Assembly: GCA_942159475.1 (NCBI GenBank)
Contig: OW804096.1
Location: 113,248,194 to 113,312,193 of the forward strand
DNA: 64,000 nt
Origin: Sthenelais limicola
Lineage: Eukaryota > Annelida > Polychaeta > Phyllodocida > Sigalionidae
Direction of reading: 5' to 3'
Shown here in pieces: positions 10,708 to 22,612 of the stretch. The notes under the pieces were generated by a model. That model saw only the letters and a program-made list of their open reading frames with translations, had not been told where the DNA came from and ran no database searches. Position 1 is the first letter of the stretch. The number at the start of each line of letters is the position of its first letter. Both the position numbers and the translations under genes were made by a program.

Positions 10708-12124
10708 TTGATGGGTGACCAGCATGGTTTTGACAAAAATGGTTTCAGTATCATAAGTGTAAATGTTAGAGGGCTCAAAACTAATCTATTTAATCTAAAA
10801 AATGGGATCTCTCAGTTTACCCCAGAAATTGTAATATGTACAGAGACATTCTTGACAACTTATGACAGATCAATTGATTTTGAAATTCAAGGATACAATA
10901 ACATTATTCGTAATGACAGAGCAGTGTTATATGAGAATGGCCAAGTTAAAGGAGGTGGAGGTATAGGATGTTACATCAAGAATGGTCTTACTTTTAAAAT
11001 ACAAGAGAATATGTCTAAATCAAATCCAAATAATTATAGAGTTGATCTGCTGTACTATTTTATTTGAAAATAAGAGAAACTTACATTTGATAGGAATATA
11101 CAAACCACCAGATGGTGACTGTCATTTGTTTCTTCAAGAGCTACACAGTACTTTATCATCTCAAATGCTAAATCATAACAACTGTGATATTGTTGTGGCA
11201 GGAGACTTTAATATAAACATGTTTGATACTGAATGTAGGCATGTTACATCTCTCACTGATATTACTCATGAATTTGGACTTACACAACCTATAAAAGAAA
11301 CTACACGTTTTGACATTAGGAGAGACAGAGATCACATCTCTGAATCATGCATTGACCTTATTTTTAGCAAAGAAGACTATGTAAGTTCTAGTGGGGTTAT
11401 TGATATTTGGGTTGCTGACCATCTGATGACCTTCATTACTCTTAAAAAACAAAAGCCAAAGAAAAAAATGTGTAAAGTTGTTGAATACAGAAGTTACAAG
11501 AACTATAACTCACATGATTTTATTACTGCTGTCAAATATTTAAATTGGAATTGTATAATTGAAATGACTGACCCACAACTAGCATGGGAAGAATTGATAC
11601 TAATGATCAGTGATAACCTTAACAACACATGTCCTGTTGTACAAAGAAAAATCACTCCTCCAAGAGAGAAATGGCTAACTGATGACCTATTAATTATGAT
11701 TAGAGATAAAGACAAAGCTCTAAAGAAAGCTAAAAGATCTAAAAAACGTGAAGATTGGTTACATGCCAAAAAAGCTAGAAATAATTTAACCAAACTGTGC
11801 AGAAAGGCTAAGAGAAAATACATAACTCAACTAAGCAATGAATGTATAGATGATGACAAAAAGTTTTGGAAACTGGTAGACAATATATTACCCAAGAAAT
11901 CAAAAAATAAAGACCAAGAGATAAATATAATAGACAGCACCTCTAATGTACCTGTACCAGTAACAGAAGTAGCCACTAAATTCAATGAATTCTTTGCATC
12001 AATAGGTGAATCACTAGCTGAGCAGATCAATGCCCAATGGAACTTCATTGGCCTTGAGTGCCCAAATTCTCTAGATAATGTAAGCACTACTCCTGAAGAA
12101 ATACAAAAAATTCCAGAGAAATAA
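10708..12124 (+). pseudogene. LINE ORF2 5' part: APE-type endonuclease (frameshifted)
   Basis: Two overlapping frames (10708-11067, then 10982-12124) together give an AP-endonuclease-like domain. Visible motifs are S-V-N-V-R-G near the start, the catalytic-Glu block (C-T-E-T-F), I-Y-K-P-P, G-D-F-N-I-N, and a late V-A-D-H block where S-D-H is usual. A slip near a T-rich run at about 11050-11065 separates the frames. Behind the domain is a Lys/Arg-rich linker typical of these proteins, then a stop at 12122-12124. The intact enzyme would nick target DNA for target-primed reverse transcription; this copy cannot make it in one piece. Confidence 0.75.
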
Positions 12125-12126
12125 AT

Positions 12127-13553
12127 GTGAATAAGTCTAGTAATATAAAACATATCAAATCTCTAGTGTTTAGAGATGTCTTTATGGCAATACCTACTGT
12201 TTTGTGTCATATTTTCAATCTTGTATTCTCCTCAAACTGTATACCTCAATCTTGGAAAAATGGAAGTGTTACTCCTCTTCCAAAAGGTGGTGATCAATCC
12301 ATTATGTCAAACTATAGACCCATTACTCAATTACCTTTACAAGCAAAACTCATGGAAAAAATAATACATAGCAGACTGATAGAAAAGGGAAATCTACCAT
12401 AGATACCATAGCTGATCTAACTGATGATATATTTAATGAGAGGAATAATGGTGATACATCGTTTGCTGTATTTTTTTATCTAAAGAAAGCGTTTGACACT
12501 GTTAACCACAATATTCTACTTTCTAAATTGAGCAAATATGGGGTCAAAGGAAATCTTTTGTCATTGTTAAAAGATTACTTATCAAATAGGACACAAGTTA
12601 CTATTTTTAATAATGTTACCTCAACAGTCAGAAAAACTAATTATGGTGTTTCTCAAGGCTCTATACTTGGCCCATTATTGTTTCTAATATATATTAATGA
12701 TGCGGAGCATAGCCTCAAACATTGTAAGATTAAGTTGTTTGCTGATGATACTGTTATATATTGTCATGATAAAAATTTAACTGTACTTAATACCAAAGTC
12801 CAAGAGGATACTGTAAATTTTTGGAATTGGTGCCAGAGCAACAAGTTAACTTTGAATGTAACTAAGACTAAATGTATGCACCTAAGAGGACCAAGATCAA
12901 GAGTTGCAAATGTCAAACCTAATATTTCTATTAATAACATACAGCTAGGCAATGTTGAAGAGTACAAATACCTGGGAATAACCCTTGATTCACAGTTAAA
13001 ATTCTCTGCCCAAGTTAGGCAAACTCATAAGTCAGTAAGTCATAAACTTTATCTGTTAAGAAGAATTTCAAGGCTGGTACCCCAGTTTGTTTTACTAAGA
13101 ATTTTTAAGAGTCACATTCTACCTCTGTTTGACTATGGTGACATTACTTATAGTGGTTGTAACATGCATGAATTGAATTCTCTCCAAATCCTTCATAACA
13201 AGTGTATAAAAGTTGCTTTAAAATTACCTATTCTAACTGATACCCTGTTGATTCATAGACTGACCAATGTGCCCAAACTTGAAGACAGAAGGAAAGCACA
13301 TATTTTGAACTTTGCCTTCAGAAGAAGCAAAAAGAACAGATTTTTAGATAATGAAAGAAGAATTACAAGACAGTGGGATGGACCAATTTTACTTTCACAA
13401 AGACCAAATACTGTGAACTTTGATTTACATTGTATACAAAGAAAGACAGCAAAGCTATGGAACAATCTAGACCCTGAAACCAGAAACATTGAATCATACG
13501 AACGTTTTAAGGCCCTAACCAAGGCCGAAAGCTTGTTACCCTTATATATTTAA
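12127..13553 (+). pseudogene. LINE ORF2 3' part: reverse transcriptase (defective)
   Basis: The frame 12127-12402 carries the finger block (SNYRPI-x-QLPL...LMEKII). After a short deletion that removes the usual QYGFR region, the sequence about 12400-13553 carries the palm and thumb, mostly in frame 12528-13553. Motif A reads YLKKAFDTV; the first residue, normally the metal-binding Asp, is Tyr. Motif C is FADDT and intact. The thumb and C-terminal region run to a tail with LWNNLDPE, ending in Tyr-Ile at 13553. The frameshifts, the deletion and the motif A change make this an inactive reverse transcriptase. Confidence 0.75.
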
Positions 13554-13984
13554 TTTTACTTAATGTGCTCCTATTCCTCATCACTTCATCCATCACCTTA
13601 GCATTCTCTAGTCCTTAGATAGTTTCTTTCTCTATACAGCTACATGATAAAAGTCAAGGTCTATTAGGTAATGGCCAACTTACCAGACTTAGCTAGACTA
13701 AGACTGAGGCTATTTCCTACTGGTTCAGTATACTATCAGCTTTATCTATTTGATTGTCTTTATGTCTGAACTACATTGTTATTTATGTATATTGACTGAT
13801 AAACACTCCTAATAAAAACAAAAAACGATTAGTTTTCAGTCATGTGACTTCCCCCCCCTCCATTTAATGAGCAAAAATGATGATTTAATGAGCAAAAATG
13901 ACGAAATTATTTAAGATAAGTATTTAAAAGCATTTAGAATAATTTTAAAATGTCTACGATGACGTCTTAGATGATGACAAATTT

Positions 13985-14197
13985 TGCGGAGACAATAATA
14001 TTCTCCGCAACTTTAGCAATAATAGCGATTTTTAATCACTATTTATCTCTATTTAGCGCTATTCATCGTTAAGATCGCTATCGTTACTACCTATGAAACG
14101 GTCTGGCGTTATTTAGTGATACATCGCTAAATATCTCTATCGTTCATTATCGTTCTCTATCGCTCACTATCTTTACTACCTATGAAACAGGCCCCAG
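13985..14197. repeat. CGCTAT-rich dispersed repeat, copy B (inverted)
   Basis: Repeats of ATCGCTA and ATCGTT end with '...actacctatgaaacaggcccc', the reverse complement of the start of copy A at 6053. The terminal block 'ttactacctatgaaac' is present twice (about 14082 and 14173), so this copy contains a partial tandem duplication. Confidence 0.55.
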
Positions 14198-14227
14198 CAC
14201 TAGAATGAAGCCTAGAACTCTCAATCT

Positions 14228-14335
14228 TGGGGACTAGCTCTGTGGCAGAGCATCCGCCTCCCACATGTAAGGTTGCATGTTTGAAACCAGCTCACAGCTG
14301 CTATTTATTTTTCCCCACAGGGTGCCATGCAGGCA
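14228..14335 (+). mobile_element. tRNA-like SINE head
   Basis: The sequence reads like a degenerate tRNA: an A-box-like segment (TAGCTCTGTGGCAGAGCAT) near 14235-14255, then a B-box-like segment (GGTTGCATGTTTGAAACC, about 14270-14287). The acceptor stem does not close and no CCA end is present, so a functional tRNA is unlikely. A tRNA-derived SINE 5' part is the best reading. Confidence 0.4.
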
Positions 14336-14968
14336 ATATGACAGTAGCGCCTACATGGCTTGGTAGACAGGTGGGTGGGCTCTATGTAGGCCCTACCTAC
14401 GGTGTGGGGAAGACAGGAAATCTTTTAAATAGGCCTAAGGTTTCATTATCCGCTCAATAATATACCCTAGTTAATGTAAAGAGTTCTATAAGGGCTTCAA
14501 GCCTATTATGGCCAGCCACCACTTTCTGGTGTGACACACTTCCTGGACCACCCTCCCTTTTGGCTCTGTGAAATACTCCTTTCACAAACCCTGAGTAGAC
14601 CAGCTACTATAACATAAGAACAACTCTGACTAATAATACAAATGGTGTGTGTAGTAATCATATAGCACCAATACACAACAGAGATAAGATAAGTAACAGT
14701 CAAGGGTACAGATATAACATATAAAAGGGTTGCGAGTATTGAGACACAATGGTAAAATACACAGGAATGAACATTAGATCGTAGAAACAACATTGACCAA
14801 TATAAAGTAGAGATGAATGCTATAAAGACAAAGGGTTTGGTTGCTTCGGACACAACCCAAAATCTGCACTGCCCTCTGATGTAGCTTGCAAGAACTACAC
14901 CAGCGGACAGTGGAAGCATTACCATTACCCACTGTATTTTCATGTGTTCTGTGATTAAGAAATAATTC

Positions 14969-15072
14969 CCTCGGTTTTGTCTGCTCGCGGGTACCGTTGC
15001 CTGAGGGAAGTTTGAGGGCTTGCCTGAGAACTTCCCTCAGGCAACGGTACCTGCGAGCAGACAAAACCGAGG
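14969..15072. repeat. 44-bp-arm hairpin
   Basis: Arms 14969-15012 and 15029-15072 are complementary with one mismatch, with a 16-nt loop. A transcript would fold into a very stable stem. It may be a small foldback element or, less likely, a small-RNA precursor. Nothing links it to a gene. Confidence 0.75.
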
Positions 15073-15266
15073 AGATTATTGCTTTTAGATGTGACGCTAG
15101 ATGTCGGCACCCGCTTATGGAGAATATGCATTGTGCATTACCGGAAGAGCGAGGGGAGGGCCCCAAAAACAATAGATCCCGGCAGACCAGTGATCGTACG
15201 ACGCAGTGGGGGTCTATATGGAAAAAATACATCCCAGAATCTAAAGTGGAATAGAGTGCATGGATG

Positions 15267-16316
15267 GATACTGATGCTAACTATAACCCCAACCAAACCT
15301 TAAATGTGTGGTCCTAGGTCAGTATAGGCAGTAGTTATACCCCACTAGCATCCTGACGGCTAGTTTTTAGTTGATACCGCGGACAGTTCAGACTCAATAT
15401 AACAGAATACATAGGAATAAGGAACAGCTACGTCAAATCCACCACATGAATCAATTTCTTTTTGCAACCATTTGATACCTAAAGACATGAGAACTAATTA
15501 AATTATAGTAAAGGAGAATATATAGACCTTCTTTTCATACATACTTGATTTCTTTTTGAGAAAAAGGGGTAAAAATGGGGGCTATATTTGCAATAATTTT
15601 GTATATATTCATCGCAGATGCATATAATGGTGCCCATTACTTCATTTTAACCACAGAAGCCATTCGTCATGGTTAAAATATTGTAAAGAAATTGTATCAG
15701 AATATATTGTTCATTATGTAAAATTCTCCCCAATGGTAGAATTGACCATATATGCAGAAAAGTGAGGGTAGAATTGACCATATGCAGAAAAGTGAGTTAT
15801 TTCTCATGTATTTCCTTCCTCTGAACCTGGTAGAAATAGCTAAAACCATCTCCTGGGAAAAAATCTTTTATCTTTTACCAACTGGGTAAGTTGTAATGGG
15901 CAATGGGCATTTTTTTTTAAAGATTTAATTTCAACTGGGGAAGACATCTCCCAGTGAACTGGGTTATTCCAATGCGCCCAGCTTTTATGTAACAAAACTT
16001 TGGGTAAGTTAAGCCAGATATGGGGTAAGTTGAGTCGGTACCCAGACGCTTCGGCCCAAAACCGCGTCGGCCCAGGCACTTGGGCCTCGTCGGCTGAAGG
16101 CTTAGGCCGCGTCGGCCCAAGGGGTAGACCGCATTGGGCCAAGGGTTAGACCACGTCGGCCCAAGGAGTAGACCGCATTGGCCCACTAGGTAAGTAAAGG
16201 TATCAACTAAAAACTAGGATTCAGGATGCATTACTAGTGGGGTATAACTACTGTCTATACTGACTTAGGACCACACATTTAAGGTTAGGTTTAGGGTTAT
16301 AGCTAGCATCAGTATC
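15267..16316. mobile_element. Inverted-repeat element with internal GTCGGCCCAA minisatellite
   Basis: Arms 15267-15378 and 16199-16316 (about 112 and 118 bp) are inverted copies, roughly 88% identical by eye. They contain 'ttaaatgtgtggtcctaagtcagtata' and a telomere-like CCCTAAACCTAACC block. Just inside the right arm (about 16035-16190) lies a minisatellite with core GTCGGCCCAAGG, and outside that arm (16320-16400) the complementary form (GTGGGCCGACG) appears. A related conserved block flanked by another minisatellite is at 30.0-30.4 kb. No coding potential. The arrangement recalls Helentron-derived non-autonomous elements with tandem cores, but that is a guess. Confidence 0.55.
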
Positions 16317-16637
16317 TTGGGGGTGGGCTGAGCCGGCCTTGGGGGTGGGCCGACGCGGTTTTGGAAGAGGCCGACGGGGCGCACAGGTGGGCCGACGTGT
16401 CTATGAAGCAGTTGAGCCAAGGTATCTTATAAAGTCAGATTGGTTGATAGACACTTTCTTTAAATGACATGATAATATAACATGGAAAGATAACCTCTTC
16501 ACTATTTGAGCATAGTACCAACCTGTTTATTTGAATTATAACATGAATCACAAGTAAAAATTTAACAGCTTTTGATTTTCGCCTCAGGTGCGAAAATGAG
16601 CTCGGAAGAGAACATTTGGTCCCGCACTGCTTTACAG

Positions 16638-16793
16638 CCCCCTCATATTATTCTCCAATCTAATGGTAAATCATAAAAGGCCGTAGGGATTGTGAAGGGG
16701 CTCTTAAATAAAGCAAAAGACAGTGACCAAGACCCTTACCTGGCACTACTATTGTATCGTTCTGCCCCATTATCAAATGGCATATCTCCTTGA
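16638..16793 (+). pseudogene. Ty3/gypsy integrase fragment
   Basis: Fifty-one codons align by eye with the integrase of the complete element at 25.6-29.6 kb: a SNGKS block, then K-AVGIVK-x-LLNK, DPYLALL-x-YRSAP and GISP, ending at a stop at 16791. The codon corresponding to the catalytic Glu of the DD35E triad is a stop (TAA, 16674-16676). No flanking LTRs or other domains were found. It is an old fragment of a relative of the intact element. Confidence 0.75.
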
Positions 16794-16799
16794 GAAGGG

Positions 16800-18335
16800 G
16801 AACATACCATCTTACCATGTTAATATAATCTCGTTGCTTGAACCATACAAAAATATTACTTATAATGGCTAATATACATCACACAACGATGATCCAAACA
16901 CTAATATTCATCTCTTTTTCAGTAGAATATTTAGGATGATGAGTTACTTAAGTAAATCATAGATTTTAAAAAATTGAAAAATTGTAGTACAACAGCTGTA
17001 GACAGGTCTGTCATCTCTTAATTACCGTCAGGGCAGATACTGATAAGGGAGGACAGGCCATTTGGCTGGTGCAAATGATGAGTGGCACACAGACACATGT
17101 GGAACTTTGAAAAACTGTCAGAACTTTTCTTCTAATTGGCCCACCAATTCCATTCAAAGTTGTATTTTATCCATAGTATGTGGAGTATACAATGGTCATA
17201 CAATATAATATAATATGTCATACAATTAAAAATTTTCATGCCTGCACTAGCTCTGTCATAAAACCTGTCAAGTGTCTGGCTGTTATCAGCAACTGTAGCT
17301 GTTATCAATTAGTGCCAGGTGGTCAAGCGGCGAGGGCAAGGGTGGGGATTAGGGCAGAGAAGAGAAGATTATCCACATTCCATTGGAGATTTCAGCCAAT
17401 TAAGAACTTGAAAGAGACTGCGAAAATTTCAAACAATTTTGTTCGTTTTGAAAAGGAAAAAATAAATTAAATTTCCGAAAATTAAACAAGAAGGTGGCGG
17501 TCTGGCTATATTTAATACATGGAAACTTCTAACCATGAAGGACAATTCATGCAGCTATAAAAATCTAGAGGAATGTCAATTAGCAACCTGATCTGCCGAT
17601 GAAAAGTCTCCGTATATATACTCTCTTCCGAGTAAAAATAAAAGCTCTCCAGAGCTAATAATAAGTTGAGCCATGACTCGACTTACCACAGGAAGAGTGG
17701 CTCATCTTACCCCATGTGTCCTTCAGTTGATCAAGAACAATAATGGCAAGGAAGATTGGCACCAAAGAAAATAACTTTGTGCTCTAAATAGATACAAATA
17801 AACTTGTTGTCAATAATACACCATATGTAATTCATGAGAATCTTAAAAGGGAAATCATGAGAAACGAACATACCCTCTATCCCAAAATTCACTTTGATAG
17901 GTGAAAATCTAGAAATTGCCTGTAACTTCTAGTTGATTTGTGCAATCCACGATATCACATGCAGAGAAGTAAGACATAGTAACATGGTAAACACTAGATG
18001 GGGTCACTTTTGCATAGCATAGTGGTAATTGTTAGAATTAGGCCTGGCTGAACTTACCCCATGGCTGAACTTACCCTGCTCTCCCCTACTGCTAGGCAAA
18101 AGTCACTTCATGGGCATAGGAAATTATCATATACTGCCTAAAGGATATTTATCTGTTCCTGGGAAAAATCATCCACACATTTCCAAAGGATTGTTAAGCA
18201 ACTGGAGGTGGGTTTTTTCCATTTTTATTGTGATTTCTGGGGACATAGGATATGGTTCATGACTTCTCCTAGGAATATCATGGAATTTCTTCTGTATGAT
18301 TTGTGAAGTGTTATCAACGGATACACTTAGGGATA
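16800..18335. other. No gene seen
   Basis: AT-rich sequence without supportable coding features. A short open frame at 17180-17470 shows no motif. This may be intron if the sushi exons on either side belong to one gene. Confidence 0.4.
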
Positions 18336-18337
18336 CT

Positions 18338-18397
18338 AGAGAAAGAGAGAGAGAGAGGAGAGAGGGAGAGGGAGAGGGGGAGAGGGGGAGAGAGGGG
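18338..18397. repeat. GAGAGG purine microsatellite
   Basis: About 60 bp of (GA)n and GGGAGA units. Confidence 0.9.
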
Positions 18398-18461
18398 TAA
18401 AAATAACTATTTTCCAGGGCCGAAAAAACATTTTCCAAGGCCGGTAAAACCATTTGATTAT

Positions 18462-18820
18462 AGCAACGCAGTTAGCGTCCAATCACGCAAAGAGGAGCAG
18501 GAAGAGGAGGAGGAGAAAGAGGGGGAGGAGGAGGAGGAAGAGACCACTTGAAAACCTAAAACTTTTGGTACATAAACTATAGGAGGAGTAGGAGGACGAG
18601 GAGAACACCATTTGGCAACGAAGTAGGGGTCCTATCATACAGTAACCCAATAAACAACAATGACAACGCAGTAGGTGTCCTATATATCATGCAAAGAGGA
18701 AGAGGAGGACAAGGAGGCACTATTTTGCAACCTAAGCTTTTACTTACATAGTCTATAGAAGGACTATAGAAGGAGGAGACTGTTCGCTGACGAAGTAGGG
18801 GTCCTATCACGCAATCGAAC
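18462..18820. repeat. Degenerate tandem repeat with purine-rich core
   Basis: Three to four degenerate units share 'caacgcagtaggggtcctatcacgcaa', a run of GAGGAGGA, and 'aacctaaaacttttggtacatagactatag'. Unit landmarks occur near 18464, 18614, 18660 and 18787. No gene. Confidence 0.6.
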
Positions 18821-18829
18821 GCAAAAACA

Positions 18830-19857
18830 ACACTACAGCTGCAAAACGCAGCAGCAAACACTACCTATGCCTACCGAGATAAAAACTAAGCCTACGATAG
18901 GCTTACATAACAAATTTATATGGAAAGGCATGGAAAGGCATATATATGCACATAGATTCCCTGCTCTCAATTCTGAGATGTAGAATGCAAGTTTGTAAAA
19001 ATGCTTCGAAATGGTCATAGGAAATGCATACGAAACAGGAACATTTTTCCCTAATCTGTGTCGCAATAAGTCGCAACATGTTCTGTCCTACTCCTTATTT
19101 TGAAAACATACAGGCAAGGAAACTAATATATATGTTACATGTTACTATTACATGTTATTGTTGAACTTAGGCTAATAAGCTTGCTTCTCTGAGGAGGACA
19201 GCTTGTTTGTTGCAAGTGTGCATGCAGTTGGCCTAGTCTGCAGGGATGTAGCGCTATTTTGTGCGCACTAGGGTGCCACTTCAAAAAGCTGAATTGCAGA
19301 TTGGGAATTGAAGAATGCAAGTTAGCAATAGCATGAGCTAATATGCTACTGTATCTATATGCATTCAAATGCCTTTCCATAAATTTAACATAGGAAATCT
19401 GTGAGTAGTACATGTCATTTTAGGATTGCAGCGTAACAATCTGAATTTGGACGTCGGTCAGATTAGCAAACGCTGTGCGCTGGAATTGCAGCTTTCACGG
19501 CCTCAGCGTAAGATCTTATGGCAATCTGAGTGGCGACGACGGTCATGAGAGCGTCTACGGGGCCAAGCCATTAGTATAAAGCGGGTCAAGCCCACTTTAA
19601 AAGGGAGGGCAATCCCAATCAACAGTCTATCAGTCCACATCCTGTTCTCCTTAATGAGAATACTAAATGAAAATCCCCTTGGATGCAAAGCACCAAGCAA
19701 TGGTGTCCAGCAACGAAATATAGTGAAATTCTCTAACATAAACATTAACTCTACCTTGTGGTAATATATAGGGTAGACTGGGACCAGTTGCTGTGAGAAC
19801 ACACAATTGAAAAAGCTGAAACCCCAGTCTAATGACTTATAATTAAGAAATACGTAC
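18830..19857. other. No gene seen
   Basis: No supportable exon or repeat. Probably intronic or intergenic sequence next to the sushi exon. Confidence 0.35.
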
Positions 19858-20046
19858 CAATGCAGTATGATTCATCATCACTTATCCAGGTCCCGTCTGC
19901 TGCGCAGGTCTGATTAAACAAATTTGTTGAGGGATCAATATTCACATAGAATCCTGCATTACAAGTCGCTATTCTCCTTTCCTGATAATATCCAGATGCA
20001 TATTGTACAGTGGCATACTCGGGGATGGGTCCATCACACGGAACAC
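19858..20046 (-). CDS. Sushi/CCP domain exon (partial gene)
   Basis: A 189-bp minus-strand exon with a clear acceptor (ATATTTTAG above 20046) and donor (G|GTACGT below 19858), phase 1 at both ends. It encodes one complete CCP module: C-DGPIPEYATV..., YQERRIATC, GFYVN, NQTCAADGTWI, SYC, with the four cysteines, the conserved Trp and the Gly in expected places, plus an N-glycosylation sequon (NQT). Such modules mediate protein-protein contacts in secreted or membrane proteins. Same strand and phases as the exon at 3540-3719, so the two could be spliced together across a transposon-filled intron of about 16 kb; intervening exons were not identified. Separate genes are also possible. Confidence 0.8.
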
Positions 20047-20049
20047 CTA

Positions 20050-22600
20050 AAATATATCATTCTATTAAGCCCCACAGTTCGTAAATGAAACAACCCTAAT
20101 ATTTACCTGTTTTGGGTGTGCTGACTTTGAATCACGGGTGATTTTTGTCCGCTAAAATAAAGAACAAAATGAAGCGGGTGGGGTGGGGTGTGGGGTTGGG
20201 CAATGAAAAGCCTTTTTCTTTCATCTCATTCATCCATCTCATCATACTTCACACCAATCCACTATTCTCGAGAGATAGTTTCTACTATTCAACACTTACC
20301 TAGGGAAGAGGTTCACTCATCTCCAAACATTAATTGGCTGAAGGTCCCGCATCAACAACGACTTCCACAACTCTGCAATGCTTCTGTTTTAAAATTGGCG
20401 TAAGGCTATATACCCGTACTAATACATGTACAAGTAATAATCTACAATGAAAATAAAAGAGTTTAACTGACCTGAGGTAATTCCCCCTTCCTCTGGGATG
20501 GTAAACTTACCCAAAAACTTACTTTACCTATTGTCCAAATCGGAGGAACCGCAACTGCAACAGGCAGTAGTCAGCAAGGATATGATCAAAAATAAATAAG
20601 CTCCTTGTGCCTTGACTACAGCGTTGGAACAACCATTATTTATGAATATTGTAGATCGATCTACCATATCATGTTGTTGAACATCCGGGAAACAGAGCAT
20701 TAATTAATCTCACCCTGATGATGGCACTTTCCAGTGTTGTTTGCAATTACAAGTTAAAACAAAATGATTTGCAACGTACCCTGTAGTTAGTACAGATTTT
20801 ATAATTACGTCAAAGACCAATGACTGAATTATTCCATTGTTCCAAGTCCAAATAATTTATCAGTGATATCGGCAAAAACTTTGTATGGAAACAGGAAGCA
20901 AATATAACAACTCTTGCCTTCTATCGAATTTTACCGGCCGTTTGACCCTGAGCTACGATTCTGTACAGCACGATTCTGTACTTAATAAATTAATAAAATA
21001 TGCATTCCGCGCCTCAGTGAATGCAATGGAGTAACACAATAGCGAGTAGCGCTGAACCGTGACTGGTAACATCTTCAGGCGAGGGAACGCGACTGCTAGT
21101 CTCGTTGGGCGGGGTAATGATTATGAATATGCATTCAAATTTGCCAGGACTGCAGAAAGCAAGTTGCTGTGAAGCAAGTGCATGAACAGAGAGGTATTGA
21201 TCCTGGATACAAATTTAATTTGTAGAAGAATGACACAATTAAATAATGTGCTTGACATCTTTTGAACGAGTGACCAAGTCACAGTTCTAATATGGCCATC
21301 TAGCTGTGATTAAATCTAAGGTGCAAAGTATCGTCCACTAAATCGAAATACTAACGAACTATAATCGTATTAAGAAAGTATATATAGACATGCATTTTCC
21401 ATTTGTATTTATGACACGTAACTAGGGCATGTATTGATTTATGAGTTTGGTCTTGACTGAGAAGCATGAATTTAAGCCCATGCAGGACGAAATAACGTTA
21501 ATGTAAAATTGTTAATGTAACACATTTACTGGGATAGATGACTAAGCTGAAAAAACATTGGTGTAAAACTATAATGATTTTCACTAAATTCGACAAATGT
21601 AATGAACAATTGATGTCATTTTTACTTTCTATGTAAACCGTATTTTTTAATATAATTTAGCTAAGGTTGATTTACATTTTAGAATTTTTTTATTCAGGTA
21701 TTGATATTACATCACATATTGACATTATTTTCAATCAAGTCTGATGATCAAAACAATTAGAATTCAATTACAATCAAGTTCTAATTAAGGCAGATATCAA
21801 ACTTCCCCTATTTTTATGATAAAAATGAAAGTAATGAGTGATAACATAAATCATGTATTAACTTCTAAATAAAAATCTCCACATCTAAAACTCTTATGAG
21901 TAAGATTGTCGAATATGTGTATAAATTAACAAAATGTATACATGTAAATTTATACATTATAATATAAGATAAATTATATTAATTAACATTGGATTTGGAG
22001 TTACATGGAGTTAAACTCATATAAATATAAATGTATTAACAATATGCATAATATCAATGTACAATTGTAATCAGTGTCCCGAATAAAGATATATATAAAC
22101 ATGATAGGATCATTACACATTTCAATACTCATACTGTCTTGAATAACCTATGGTTATCGGACAAAATTGTCATATTACCAACCGGTACCATGCAAAACTT
22201 GTTTTGAGATTGAACAGAAATACACATATAGCTGATAATTACCGAAGATAAATTAACATTCATGATTGTTGGGACTTATATAATTAGGGTCATAACTTAA
22301 ATTAATGAATTAATACAGAAAAATAGGTACACATTCATGACATTTAGATAAAGGATCACAGACAATTGGTGTACAATCCCATAGTTATTAAATAAAGATT
22401 TAGAACTATCTGCATATCATATATTACAGCTTGTTCTAGTGAAAAGAATGTTCCTCCTAAACCTTGAATTGTGTCTGTTATTTCATCCTTCTTTTTTATA
22501 TAATGCATTGAATGATTTAGTGTGCATCAATTAATGTAAGATTATTAAAAATTATTGCTTTTTCCCGATTATGATTTAATGAAATATCTTGCGAATAAAA
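20050..22600. other. AT-rich spacer, no gene
   Basis: About 2.5 kb without a supportable gene, increasingly AT-rich toward 22 kb. The last part is the 3' flank of the polymerase gene on the minus strand. Confidence 0.5.
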
Positions 22601-22612
22601 TGTCATCACAAT

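Larger units (their letters stand above)
10690..13828 (+). mobile_element. Inactive non-LTR retrotransposon (Jockey/CR1/L2-like group)
   Basis: A LINE with an apurinic-type endonuclease followed by reverse transcriptase, a 3' UTR of about 270 bp and an A-rich end (AATAAAAACAAAAAAC, 13811-13827). No ORF1 is recognisable upstream. The single ancestral ORF2 is broken by at least three frame changes and a deletion, described in the two parts below. The assignment to the Jockey/CR1/L2 assemblage rests on domain order and the style of the GVSQGSILGP-x-LF and FADDT blocks; the clade is not determined. Confidence 0.8.

Noticed and set aside
14228..14290. Functional tRNA gene
   Set aside because: A-box and B-box resemblance only; the acceptor stem does not close.
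14506..15254. Several 85-152-residue frames on both strands
   Set aside because: Part of them crosses a hairpin, and none shows motifs or exon signals.
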